From Aliivibrio fischeri ATCC 7744 = JCM 18803 = DSM 507 (GTDB taxonomy: Bacteria > Pseudomonadota > Gammaproteobacteria > Enterobacterales > Vibrionaceae): DNA of 64,000 nt. The stretch is from contig NZ_CP092712.1 in the NCBI RefSeq assembly GCF_023983475.1, positions 1,736,001 through 1,800,000 of the forward strand, written 5' to 3'. The number at the start of each line of letters is the position of its first letter. Position 1 is the stretch's first letter. Of this stretch, positions 24,346-33,223 are shown one piece after another. The position numbers were made by a program, and so were the translations under genes. Under the pieces are notes generated by a model. It saw nothing but the letters and a program-made list of their open reading frames with translations, ran no database searches and was not told the origin of the DNA.

Positions 24346-26693
24346 GTTATTGCTCCACGAATTAAGTTAATATCTAATGCGTTTTGATTAGCGTCATGGA
24401 GCATTGATGCAAGCTCTGTATCAGAACGATACTGCTCAGTAGAAAGAGAGTTAAGGATAAACACCGCTGACTCGTACCAATCGTTTACAATATCTAAAAA
24501 TGTATGTTTATTTTCTTCATTTTCTACAATCGCCCTAATTGCTATGAGTAACTGTAATAACGATGTCGAAATTAGAAATGAGATTTCGTCGAAGCTGGAC
24601 TCTTTTATGCTTCTTTCATCAGTTTGCTCTTGAAGTCTGCAATCAAAGTGAGGAGGCAGATGACCAAGACCATGATTACGAAGAAACTCTTCAATATCTT
24701 CAGCCGTCAAATCGGTAGCATCGAGTAGATATGGTGAGTTCTTCATCGCTTCAAGAATAATTGCATTCTGGAATTGACGTATCCAACGATCATTAAAAAA
24801 GTCCATGAGTGGTTTGGGGAGGTATGAAGCCAATAATACCAAGTCTTTTTTCTTGTGTCCCAAAGCCTCAGCTACAGCATCCATAGAACAGGTTTCAAGG
24901 TAAATCTGAAGGCCTCTATGTTTACGAATTGAGCGTAGAGATATTAATTTGGCGAGCTTTATTGCATTACATGGTGTCATTAAACTACTAGATTCAACTA
25001 GTAATGGGTTACTTATCCACTCTAAATATTGCGAAGCATTATTGATAATATTTATAGAGCTGATATGTTTGACCTCTGTTGTCGATGCAGTGAGAAGCAT
25101 TTTTCTCCAAGCGGCCTTACCACTTGCCTTTAATTGCTTACGAGCAAACGACGTATGCTCAATCAAATACTCGACCACAACTTTTGAACGATCATTTAAA
25201 ACAACGGATTGCTGGGCAGTGATTATTCCTTTCCTATCTTTGTTGCTCACCGCTATATACTGATTATTCGATTTCTTAAAACCTGCTTGTTTTCCATTTT
25301 TATCGTACAGTTCCCATGTTTCTAGCCATGCCGGAGTAATTTCAGGGTGTTCCATTACAAGTAATGTTAATAGGACTGCCAAAGAGGAAGTTGTAGGAAG
25401 ATTTAATTCTTCCAACAAAATACTATTTTTACCTTGGAAACCTAAAAAATTAATGTAATTACCAAATTTTTTCGGATTAAAACCATGTGTATAAAAAGTT
25501 GCTACTGTATTGGCAAGGTTATTCTCACCAACAAAGCCTCGATATTTATGGTCGTTTTTAGTTCCCAAAAGGGGTTTAGCATTGCCTGTTTTGATAAAAA
25601 TAGCGTTTCGTTTAGTTCTTTCTTTAAATTCTTTAAATTTTGTCATACATATTTGGTGAATGTACGCTAAGTCGTCATCAATCTTTGATTTGATAATTGA
25701 TATCGCTTCTTCATCGTTAATTTTAATAGGTATATCTACAAACCAACGTTGCTTTTCCTTTTCCGTCGCTTGAGCGCCTACTGAAAATGTTGGAGCGGTA
25801 TCTTTGGGATATTTCCACTTTGGAACAATAAACGGTTTTATGGGGAGATCAAATATACCAGTATCAATAAAGGATTCAGTATATATCTTTACAATTTTGT
25901 GCCAATAAGAAAAAAATGTTTTGGGCTCATTACCTCTCGATAAATGTGAGGCGAACCATACATTCATTATATCGTTGAAGAAGCTTTGAACGTGGCTACG
26001 GCTAAGACATTTTTTAATTTCATCGTGATTTGGACATACTAAAACCATCGCTTCAAAAAACGCTTTTATATATATAACATAAGTTTGTAAGCTTCTTTTC
26101 TTTTGGGTATGCCCATAGTCAATTAATGCCTTGTGAACTTGCGCCGTAAATTCAACCCCATATGTGGTATAGATAGAATTAAGGTGTAACTCAAATTCAG
26201 TACCATCTTTTGAGAGTACTTGCCATCCGTTAAGGTAATTAAGTTTATTTCTATCAACATTCAACTCGTTGAAGCTATTTATACACTTTTGTATATCATC
26301 ACTGACTTCAAGCCTACTTATTTTCAAGTCATTGAAGTTAAGGTGCTTATCCGCCGCAATTGTTTTGAAAATTTTTTTAAATACACACAGGTATATGTAA
26401 TTAGTGCTGAGTAAACTTTGATTTTCTTGATATATAAAGCCAACAAATAGTTCAAAGTGTTTGTTGAAATTATCATCACAATTTAATATATCAATTGCGG
26501 TATAGCTGTTAGGTTTAGTTAAGAAACAGAATGATGAGTAAATATTCAAAAAAAACTTTTTCTTGTAATTAACAGTGCTAGTTTGGACTATCCGAGCAAA
26601 GTAATCATAATATTCAGGTGATAACGCATTACTTAGCAAAGATAGTTCCCTTAAGATACTTGCTCTCATATCTAACCTTTCATTTATTGACAT
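24339..26693 (-). CDS. Divergent tyrosine-recombinase-like protein, first gene of the integration module
   Basis: 784 residues with no obvious full-length family. Residues about 578-622 look like the end of a tyrosine recombinase: LRSIRKHRGLQIYLETC, then AVAEALGHKKKDLVLLASYLP, with Gly-His and a downstream Tyr at the usual spacing. The box that should be HxxR reads L-R-S-I-R, so one active-site histidine is apparently replaced. It may be a catalytic or a structural partner. First gene of a four-gene run with 7-18 base overlaps. The longest start is ATG 26693, but ATG 26669 (residue 9) has AAAGG upstream and may be the real one. A TTGACA -35-like hexamer is at 26730-26725. Confidence 0.72.
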   Translation of the reverse strand: MSINERLDMRASILRELSLLSNALSPEYYDYFARIVQTSTVNYKKKFFLNIYSSFCFLTKPNSYTAIDILNCDDNFNKHFELFVGFIYQENQSLLSTNYIYLCVFKKIFKTIAADKHLNFNDLKISRLEVSDDIQKCINSFNELNVDRNKLNYLNGWQVLSKDGTEFELHLNSIYTTYGVEFTAQVHKALIDYGHTQKKRSLQTYVIYIKAFFEAMVLVCPNHDEIKKCLSRSHVQSFFNDIMNVWFASHLSRGNEPKTFFSYWHKIVKIYTESFIDTGIFDLPIKPFIVPKWKYPKDTAPTFSVGAQATEKEKQRWFVDIPIKINDEEAISIIKSKIDDDLAYIHQICMTKFKEFKERTKRNAIFIKTGNAKPLLGTKNDHKYRGFVGENNLANTVATFYTHGFNPKKFGNYINFLGFQGKNSILLEELNLPTTSSLAVLLTLLVMEHPEITPAWLETWELYDKNGKQAGFKKSNNQYIAVSNKDRKGIITAQQSVVLNDRSKVVVEYLIEHTSFARKQLKASGKAAWRKMLLTASTTEVKHISSINIINNASQYLEWISNPLLVESSSLMTPCNAIKLAKLISLRSIRKHRGLQIYLETCSMDAVAEALGHKKKDLVLLASYLPKPLMDFFNDRWIRQFQNAIILEAMKNSPYLLDATDLTAEDIEEFLRNHGLGHLPPHFDCRLQEQTDERSIKESSFDEISFLISTSLLQLLIAIRAIVENEENKHTFLDIVNDWYESAVFILNSLSTEQYRSDTELASMLHDANQNALDINLIRGAITC

Positions 26694-26789
26694 ATAATAA
26701 TCAGATTAGTCGATGTTTGATAGTTGTCAACATGATAGGTTGGTTTTTAAATCTATTAAACCATTGTTATTTAGCTGGTTTTATTGGCT

Positions 26790-26821
26790 TTGACTAGTTT
26801 TTAATATTGGGATTAGTAGGC
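26790..26821 (+). promoter_or_regulatory. Possible outward promoter at the island right end
   Basis: TTGACT at 26790-26795 is followed after 18 bases by TAGTAG at 26814-26819, pointing toward aapP. The -10 is poor, so this is only a candidate. It is of interest because aapP was cut off from its native operon promoter by the island. Confidence 0.3.
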
Positions 26822-26835
26822 GTCACAAGCGATAA
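26822..26835 (+). pseudogene. Displaced 3-prime end of aapM
   Basis: GTCACAAGCGATAA: with the G from 5139 it reads G-H-K-R-stop, the usual AapM C-terminus. It marks the right island junction. The following 27 bases up to aapP, including AAGGAAG, are the original intercistronic leader. Confidence 0.88.
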
Positions 26836-26862
26836 TTAACAGAATTCAAGGAAGTAGCAATT

Positions 26863-27612
26863 ATGGAAAATCAACAAGATTATATGATCCAACTAGAAGA
26901 CATGAACAAATGGTATGGTCAATTTCATGTTTTAAAAAACATTAACTTAAAGGTTAAAAAAGGCGAAAAGATCGTTATTTGTGGACCTTCTGGTTCTGGA
27001 AAATCAACAATGATCCGCTGTATTAATCGACTAGAAGAGCACCAAAGAGGACACATCTATGTTTCTGGTACAGAATTAACAGAAGATCTAAAAAACATCG
27101 AAGCGGTAAGAAAAGAAGTTGGAATGTGTTTTCAGCACTTTAATCTCTTCCCTCACCTAACGGTGTTAGAAAACTGTACTCTCGCTCCTATTTGGGTAAA
27201 GAAAATGCCTAAAGCAGAGGCTGAAGCCTTAGCAATGCAATATCTTGAACGTGTAAAGATCCCTGATCAAGCAGATAAATACCCAGGACAACTCTCTGGT
27301 GGACAACAACAGCGTGTAGCTATCGCCCGATCATTATGTATGAATCCGCAAGTGATGCTATTTGATGAACCAACATCGGCACTTGACCCTGAAATGGTTC
27401 GAGAAGTATTGGATGTAATGGTTGAACTGGCAAGTGAAGGCATGACAATGCTGTGTGTTACACACGAGATGGGCTTTGCTAAAGAAGTGGCAGATAGAGT
27501 GATATTTATGGATGCAGGCGAAATCATAGAAGAGAACAACCCTGTCGATTTCTTTGAAAACCCACAATCAGATCGAACTCAATTGTTCTTAAGTCAGATC
27601 TTGCATCATTAA
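26863..27612 (+). CDS. aapP: General L-amino acid ABC transporter, ATP-binding protein
   Basis: 249 residues with all ABC ATPase motifs: Walker [11 protein letters not shown] (about 44-53), Q-loop CFQHFNLFP, signature [14 protein letters not shown], Walker [16 protein letters not shown] and H-loop LCVTHEMGF. It powers AapQ-AapM. Its leader AAGGAAG-TAGCAATT is the native one. It now sits 21.7 kb from aapM and needs a new promoter or read-through from the island; the island genes nearest to it are transcribed away from it. A terminator follows. Confidence 0.95.
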   Translation: MENQQDYMIQLEDMNKWYGQFHVLKNINLKVKKGEKIVICGPSGSGKSTMIRCINRLEEHQRGHIYVSGTELTEDLKNIEAVRKEVGMCFQHFNLFPHLTVLENCTLAPIWVKKMPKAEAEALAMQYLERVKIPDQADKYPGQLSGGQQQRVAIARSLCMNPQVMLFDEPTSALDPEMVREVLDVMVELASEGMTMLCVTHEMGFAKEVADRVIFMDAGEIIEENNPVDFFENPQSDRTQLFLSQILHH

Positions 27613-27637
27613 TGTTTAAATACTAAATCCTCAGGTT

Positions 27638-27667
27638 AAAGCAGTGATCGTTTGATTGCTGCTTTTT
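27638..27667 (+). terminator. Rho-independent terminator of the aap operon
   Basis: AAAGCAGTGATC (27638-27649), loop GTTT, GATTGCTGCTTT (27654-27665) with two G-T wobble pairs, then TT. It lies 26 bases after the aapP stop. Confidence 0.8.
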
Positions 27668-27830
27668 GTTACAGATGCTTACAAACTACATCTGCTAAGT
27701 TAATGTACTGATGTAAAATGGTTTCCAGCTCAATAAATTCAAACCGAAAGTCAATTCTATCTTGATTTTTGGAACTATAAGCGCCATAACTGTCTATATA
27801 ATTATGTCAGTACATTCCAAGGGGAATACG

Positions 27831-28493
27831 ATGAATAATCAAATGTTCAGCCAAACTCATACACAAGAGTCGGCTCTACAAACTAACAAAGTATTACGTA
27901 ATACTTATTTCTTATTATCAATGACACTACTTTGGTCTGCGGTAGTTGCTGGTGTTTCAATGGCAATGAACCTACCTCGTCCGGGTATCATCATCATGCT
28001 TGTTGGCTTCTACGGTCTACTTTTCTTAACGGAAAAAAACCGTAACAACAACATGGGTCTTGTATTTACGTTCTTATTTACAGGCTTCCTAGGCTACACC
28101 ATTGGTCCAATCCTTAACATGTACATTGGTGCAGGTATGGGTGATGTGATCTTAACTGCACTTGGTGGTACTGCGCTTTCTTTCATGGCAGCATCTGCTT
28201 ATGCACTAACAACCAAGCGTGACCTATCATTCCTTAACGGTGTGTTATTGGCTGGTTTTGTTGTTCTATTAATTGGTATGGTAGCGAACATCTTCCTACA
28301 AATGCCTTTATTACACCTAGCTATGAGCGGTATGTTTATCCTGTTCTCAACGGGTGCAATCTTGCTAACAACACAATCAATCATTCGTGGCGGTGAAACA
28401 AACTACATCTCAGCAACGATTACGCTGTATGTTTCTATCTACAATATCTTCATCAGCCTACTAAGCATTCTTGGTATCATGCGTGATGATTAA
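27831..28493 (+). CDS. yccA: Bax inhibitor-1/YccA family membrane protein
   Basis: 220 residues from ATG 27831, preceded by AAGGGGAAT; the 23 extra upstream codons of the longest frame contain no ribosome binding site. Seven hydrophobic helices follow a short polar N-terminus (LRNTYFLLSMTLLWSAV, then LSMLGIMRDD-like end ILGIMRDD). In E. coli YccA interacts with the FtsH protease and protects SecY under stress; that role is assumed here by family. Single-gene unit closed by a strong terminator. Confidence 0.9.
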   Translation: MNNQMFSQTHTQESALQTNKVLRNTYFLLSMTLLWSAVVAGVSMAMNLPRPGIIIMLVGFYGLLFLTEKNRNNNMGLVFTFLFTGFLGYTIGPILNMYIGAGMGDVILTALGGTALSFMAASAYALTTKRDLSFLNGVLLAGFVVLLIGMVANIFLQMPLLHLAMSGMFILFSTGAILLTTQSIIRGGETNYISATITLYVSIYNIFISLLSILGIMRDD

Positions 28494-28511
28494 TCGATAA
28501 TATCGAATAAA

Positions 28512-28542
28512 AAAAATGCCAGTCAATCGACTGGCATTTTTG
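28512..28542. terminator. Strong bidirectional terminator after yccA
   Basis: AAAATGCCAGTC (28513-28524), loop AATC, GACTGGCATTTT (28529-28540) and TT. A 12-bp perfect stem with A-run on one side and T-run on the other; it can serve yccA and the convergent Sel1 gene. Confidence 0.92.
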
Positions 28543-28585
28543 TATCTATGGTTTCTCTTATTGTACCAATCACAGTAACTAGGTA

Positions 28586-29611
28586 TTAATTCACATACAT
28601 AGCACATTCATCATCAATATCTTCTGGTGGGAAATAGTTCTCTCTCACGTAGAATTTATTTAGTAATTTAATCACTGAATGTTTCTTTACTGGTTTTTCT
28701 TCCATCAAACCATGCAGCTTTCTCGCTACATTTTGAATGCTTAATAAGTTCTCTAAAGGCAGTATTGCTTCTAGTTCATTCTTTAAATCATGTGCATCTT
28801 CATTATGGTTCGCTACCGCTAAATAAGCCCAAATATAAGCGACAGCATTATGCGATGAAGATACCTTTTGGTTATATTGAGCCGCTCTGTATTGTGATTC
28901 AGGCGCTTTAAGCTCACCACCACGTTCTGCCCAGTAAATTGCCTTATAAACGTTTTTCTGCGTCCCTATTCCATGGTAATAACAAGAGCTTACCGTTGTC
29001 ATTGCTTTAGGATCGTCTTGATAAGCCGCTTTTAGCATCCAATAAAACCCTTCAGGGTGTCCATCTTGTTGCTTTTGATACCATTGCGCCAAAAACAGCT
29101 GAGACTCTAAATGATTTTGCAGTGCCAGCTTTGTAATTGTTTTCGTTCCAAGCTCTATATCTTTCTCACATCCAGAGCCTGTGAGGTACAACTTACCTAG
29201 AGTTAAAGATGCACTGATATCACCTTGGCTATCACCCAGTCTAGCCGCCCAATAATCAGACTTTTCTGTTGCTTCAGGGTCATCATAATTATCATCATAT
29301 AAGCGCACTAGAGCATAAAAGGCTTGTTGGCTATTTTGTTCTGCCGCTTTTAAGTACCACTTAATCGCTCCATTTTGATCGACCAATTCAAGATCAGCAC
29401 CTAAAGCTAGCTGAGCTGTAATATTTCCGTTTTTCGCTCGTTGAATTTTGTCCTTTTTATCCGCTTCGTCATCAAACGGAGCAACGGGAGATTTATGACT
29501 ACTTTGTTGATTTTGTCGAATCGTTAACTTTTTTTTCTTTTCTGTAGTTTGGAAGTGTAAAACCATCAAAACGAGGCACACAACACTACCGAAAAATAAG
29601 AACCAATACAT
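28586..29611 (-). CDS. Membrane-anchored Sel1-repeat (SEL1-like TPR) protein
   Basis: 341 residues. An N-terminal membrane anchor (WFLFFGSVVCLVLMVLHF, about 3-20), then a charged linker and several Sel1-type repeats (AIKWYLKAAEQNSQQAFYAL, ASLTLGKLYLTGSG, AMTTVSSCYYHGIGTQKNVYKAIYW spread over about 70-270). Sel1 repeats mediate protein-protein contact in envelope and signalling complexes; no partner is evident. It is convergent with yccA and divergent from the ATPase-channel pair. Function unknown. Confidence 0.75.
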   Translation of the reverse strand: MYWFLFFGSVVCLVLMVLHFQTTEKKKKLTIRQNQQSSHKSPVAPFDDEADKKDKIQRAKNGNITAQLALGADLELVDQNGAIKWYLKAAEQNSQQAFYALVRLYDDNYDDPEATEKSDYWAARLGDSQGDISASLTLGKLYLTGSGCEKDIELGTKTITKLALQNHLESQLFLAQWYQKQQDGHPEGFYWMLKAAYQDDPKAMTTVSSCYYHGIGTQKNVYKAIYWAERGGELKAPESQYRAAQYNQKVSSSHNAVAYIWAYLAVANHNEDAHDLKNELEAILPLENLLSIQNVARKLHGLMEEKPVKKHSVIKLLNKFYVRENYFPPEDIDDECAMYVN

Positions 29612-29850
29612 ATCTATATCATCGAAAAAGGAATACGTTTTTTTGAGGCCTTATTCTAATGATTTTTGTTCTGAATGAGAACGAATACCTGTCGACAAAA
29701 TGGTAATTAAGGCCACTTTTTACAAAAAAATGCGACAAATTTAAATAAACAAAACATATTCGTTTTTTATTCAATATTCCTAGCTTTGTGACTGGTTTTT
29801 TTCAATAAGTTAGCTAAGGTATAATTAAAATTATTATTTATTTGGTTAGT

Positions 29851-32208
29851 ATGAAAGAACTCTATCGTTACGTTTTATTTACTTTTTTGTTGATATTCTC
29901 TCAGCTCAGTTTTGCCAATTGGGATCTCATTGATAATCAACCAATAGAGATTAGCGCTCAAGCGACAAATATTGAGGCGGATATTCGTGCACTTCCTGAA
30001 CAGCATTTTTTTTCAAATAACGATTATGCTCAAGTAAAACGTCTGCTTTCCACTACTATTCTGCAGCAAAAAAAGCATGCTGCGAGTCTTAAAGAGGCAT
30101 TAACGGCTTATCGAAATGACAGCAGTAATGAAAACTGGATAGCTGTAGAAAACGTTCACCAATCTCTTACTTCACTAAACCTAAGTAAAGAACAATTGCT
30201 TAAACTAACGGACACCACAACACGAGAGCAATTAACCGGTTTTGGCCCTTATGGTGTAACTCAATTTTACTCTGAATTGTCGATTACCCAACTTAATATT
30301 GAATATTATCTCCATTACCAAATTCGTAGCTTTAAAAGCTTATTAAAAGATTTAACTATTTCACCAGTTCCTATTATTAGTGTCATTTTTAAAGTCCTTT
30401 TTGTGTTCTTTATTTTTAGTTGGTGGATGAAAAACAGCACTCGACTTATTAATGATTTCAAAACATCAAAACTAGAAAATACTACAAGTAAACCGAATTT
30501 CTTTATCAGAACGATTTGGTATTTAACTCGTGCACATAAAGCAATTGCTTGGTTATTATTAATCACGGTAACGTTACGAATTGTATCTACATTACCGAGC
30601 TTACAGCATTTAATATTCTTAGAAATATTCACTTGGTGGATTTTAGGTGGTTCTATTGCCGTCAGCCTTATTCTTGAATTTATTTATCGTAATAGTAAGC
30701 ACAATAAAAAAGAGATTATTGCTTTGCGACTCTCAACCATCCGTCACTATGTTTGGGGGATAATTGTTGCTGGCGTTATTTTGCAAATATCATCACGTAC
30801 ATTAGGACAAGGAACGATCTATGCGTGGATAAATTCTCTGGTTTATTTATTTTTTATACTTCTTACTATTCATACATTAAGAAAATGGAAACCAACGGTT
30901 TTCGAAAGAATCGAGCGTGTCGAACCTGTTCCGATATCGATCCAATGGGCAATACGAAATAAAAATACCTTTTTAATCTCAATTGCTGCTACCGCTTGTG
31001 GTGCTGCTTGGTTATCTTGGCGTGCGCTTCAACATTCGATCATTGCTTTATTATCGCAATATGCCGCTTTTAGCCACGCTTTAGCCTACCTATTTAGAAT
31101 TGAAGTTGCCAAACAAACCGAAGTAGCACGTGAGCAATCCAATCTTGTTCGTGTTAAAGGTACGGCAGCTTTTGATTACATTGCTCCTGGTTCTGAAGAT
31201 TCAGAGCTTATTGAAGACTATGCTAAAGATGAAATGTCCGCTCTTTCACGTTACTTATTAACCGAAAGTCCTGCGGTATGCGTGCTATCTGGTGAACGTG
31301 GTGTAGGTACAACTACCCTTCTTAATCGTATTTTAAATAAAGTAAAAAACGCGACACCGATTTATATTAATTGCCCATACGATGGCTATTCTGCTTTGCT
31401 TCCTGAGCTGGCAAAACAATTAGGGCTAGATGAAGAATCAAGTGAGCGTGATATTCTTCAATACCTACGTAACAGCGATACTTGTTATCTGCTTGCATTT
31501 GATAGTGCGCAACGGTTAGTAAAACCCAAAGTGAATGGCTTAGCCGATTTAATGAAGCTGACTAATTTATTGCGCCGAGCTCGTAAAAGTCACCGAGTGG
31601 TACTGGCTATTGAAAAATCGTGCTGGCGCTTTATTGATCGCGCTCGTGGTGAACGATTACTATTTGATTTAGTCACTTTTATGCCTAAATGGGATGAAAA
31701 GCAAATTGGCCAATTATTAGAATCGCGAATTACGTTATCTGAAAACCAACCAACGATTTCATTTGATGGTTTAGTACTACCAAGACAGTGGGATGAAGAG
31801 AACTTAACCGAAGAAGAACGAGCGAGAAATGGATTCTATCGTATTCTTTGGGATTACTCTGATGGTAACCCTACGGTAGCTCTTCGCTTCTTTAGACTAT
31901 CACTTCACCGTGATAAAGACACTGATGCAATTTTGGTTCGTTTATTTAGAGCGCCACACTCTGATGATTTAGAAACCATGCCAAAACCTATGTTGGCGGT
32001 GCTTAGATCAATTGTACAGTTGGAGGTCGCCTCTCCTGCCGATGTATGTGATTGTAGCCGCTTAAGTATGGCTGAAGTTATCAGTACACTTCGTTATTTC
32101 CAAAGTCGTGGCTACATTGAATGGAGTGATGATAAAGCAAGGATCTCCGATCACTGGTTCCGTCACATTACTAATGTTCTTCATCGTCAACATTTATTGG
32201 TGAAATAA
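29851..32208 (+). CDS. Membrane protein with AAA-type domain lacking the Walker A lysine, paired with an MscS channel
   Basis: 785 residues from ATG 29851 (a TTG nine bases upstream is possible; neither has a good Shine-Dalgarno). Signal-like N-terminus ending LSFA, a periplasmic helical part (about 25-165), then six or so membrane helices between about 170 and 410. From about 455 a cytoplasmic AAA domain follows: P-loop-like LSGERGVGTTTLLNR (about 477-491), where the invariant Lys is Thr; Walker B-like CYLLAFDSAQRL; HRVVLAIEKSCWRFIDRARGERL. A winged-helix-like end (LEVASPADVCDCSRLSMAEVISTL) closes the protein. One base separates it from the MscS gene. Perhaps a regulator of the channel; the missing lysine argues against normal ATP hydrolysis. 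Confidence 0.75.
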   Translation: MKELYRYVLFTFLLIFSQLSFANWDLIDNQPIEISAQATNIEADIRALPEQHFFSNNDYAQVKRLLSTTILQQKKHAASLKEALTAYRNDSSNENWIAVENVHQSLTSLNLSKEQLLKLTDTTTREQLTGFGPYGVTQFYSELSITQLNIEYYLHYQIRSFKSLLKDLTISPVPIISVIFKVLFVFFIFSWWMKNSTRLINDFKTSKLENTTSKPNFFIRTIWYLTRAHKAIAWLLLITVTLRIVSTLPSLQHLIFLEIFTWWILGGSIAVSLILEFIYRNSKHNKKEIIALRLSTIRHYVWGIIVAGVILQISSRTLGQGTIYAWINSLVYLFFILLTIHTLRKWKPTVFERIERVEPVPISIQWAIRNKNTFLISIAATACGAAWLSWRALQHSIIALLSQYAAFSHALAYLFRIEVAKQTEVAREQSNLVRVKGTAAFDYIAPGSEDSELIEDYAKDEMSALSRYLLTESPAVCVLSGERGVGTTTLLNRILNKVKNATPIYINCPYDGYSALLPELAKQLGLDEESSERDILQYLRNSDTCYLLAFDSAQRLVKPKVNGLADLMKLTNLLRRARKSHRVVLAIEKSCWRFIDRARGERLLFDLVTFMPKWDEKQIGQLLESRITLSENQPTISFDGLVLPRQWDEENLTEEERARNGFYRILWDYSDGNPTVALRFFRLSLHRDKDTDAILVRLFRAPHSDDLETMPKPMLAVLRSIVQLEVASPADVCDCSRLSMAEVISTLRYFQSRGYIEWSDDKARISDHWFRHITNVLHRQHLLVK

Positions 32209-32209
32209 T

Positions 32210-33085
32210 ATGCTTCGTATTTTTATATTTTTTATAACGCTCGGATTTGGTTCGCTTGCATTTGCAGAAGAAACACAATCCATCGACAACTTACAGCAGT
32301 TCGCCAGTCTAATTCGTTGGAGCGGTGTTGCTTTCTCATTTGTTATTGTCTTTGTTGCTTGGTTACTGTTGCGCTTTACCCAATCCATTGTAGATGGAAT
32401 AAGTAGTCAATTTGCTCAACGTCGAATGTTGATGCAAAAACTGCAATCTTTCTTTCAATTCTTCATTTATATGTCAACGGGTATGGCTGTTTTCATGCTT
32501 AGCTTCCGCGTTGATGAGCGAGTATTAGCACTGATTGGTGGTACGATTGCTGTCTCTGTTGGTTTTGCACTGAAAGACTTAACGGCATCATTCATCGCTG
32601 GGTTAACGGTAATGATTGATCGCCCTTTCCAAGTAGGTGATCGTGTAACATTTGAAGGAAATTATGGGGATATTATCGCTATCGGTTTACGCTCTGTTCG
32701 AATGCAAACTCTAAACGATGACATTATTACTATCCCTAACAACAAATTCTTAAATGAAGTTGCCGTAAGTGGTAACTATGGTGCGTTAGATATGCAAGTT
32801 GTCATTCCATTTTATATTGGTATGGACCAAGACATTAATACCGCAAGAGATATTATTCAAGAAGCAGCATCTTCTAGTCGTTATATCCACTTACCTAAGC
32901 CTGTGGTTGTGTTAGTGAAACAAACCATTACAGATAATTATTTAGCCATTCAATTAACTTGTAAGGCTTATGTGGTAGACATTAAGTTTGAAAAGCTGTT
33001 CGAAACGGATATCACCTTACGTGTTATGCAAGAATTCAGAAAATCAGACATATTCCCACCAGCCATTGCCGTTCAAAACAAATAG
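32210..33085 (+). CDS. Mechanosensitive channel of the MscS family
   Basis: 291 residues. Cleavable signal peptide (IFFITLGFGSLAFA), two hydrophobic helices, then the MscS pore helix region with alternating Gly/Ala (LALIGGTIAVSVGFALKD, then IAGLTVMIDRPFQVGDRV, about 100-145) and the cytoplasmic beta domain (IIAIGLRSVRMQTLNDDIITIPN). These channels open on membrane tension and release osmolytes. ATG lies one base after the stop of the ATPase gene, so the two are co-translated, which suggests a functional complex. Similar to small Vibrio MscS homologues and not to E. coli MscS in full. Confidence 0.9.
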   Translation: MLRIFIFFITLGFGSLAFAEETQSIDNLQQFASLIRWSGVAFSFVIVFVAWLLLRFTQSIVDGISSQFAQRRMLMQKLQSFFQFFIYMSTGMAVFMLSFRVDERVLALIGGTIAVSVGFALKDLTASFIAGLTVMIDRPFQVGDRVTFEGNYGDIIAIGLRSVRMQTLNDDIITIPNNKFLNEVAVSGNYGALDMQVVIPFYIGMDQDINTARDIIQEAASSSRYIHLPKPVVVLVKQTITDNYLAIQLTCKAYVVDIKFEKLFETDITLRVMQEFRKSDIFPPAIAVQNK

Positions 33086-33223
33086 TTCTTCAATCAAAGG
33101 TAGCATGATTATTCGTGCTACCTATCTCTTTTCTCTTCTTCGACATTCACTTATCGCTCGCCGTACTGTGCTTTTATTGCTAACATACAAACAATAATAT
33201 TTTGTTAACTCGTTGGTTATGTA

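Larger units (their letters stand above)
5140..26821. mobile_element. Genomic island inserted in the aapM 3-prime end, with multi-recombinase module and defence-type cargo
   Basis: Left junction: the aapM reading frame follows its family up to base 5139 and then diverges. Right junction: from 26822 the sequence resumes with the last codons of aapM (H-K-R-stop) and the 27-base leader of aapP. Rejoining 5139 to 26822 rebuilds aapM and the aapM-aapP spacing, so about 21,682 bases were added with no visible target duplication beyond one shared G. Content from left to right: TrlF-like gene, DUF4238-SEC-C gene, helicase pair, XRE regulator, hsdMSR, VOC protein, and four coupled recombinase-module genes at the right end. 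The ends show no long terminal inverted repeat that I can see; both carry the octamer TAATATTG in direct orientation (5146-5153 and about 26801-26808), which may or may not matter. Several cargo genes look richer in GC than the flanks, as expected for acquired DNA. Confidence 0.9.

Noticed and set aside
26822-26835. Possibility that the GTCACAAGCGATAA sequence is a random spacer before aapP
   Set aside because: It reads exactly H-K-R-stop in the frame that, after G from 5139, gives the usual AapM end, and the aapP leader follows; chance is very unlikely.
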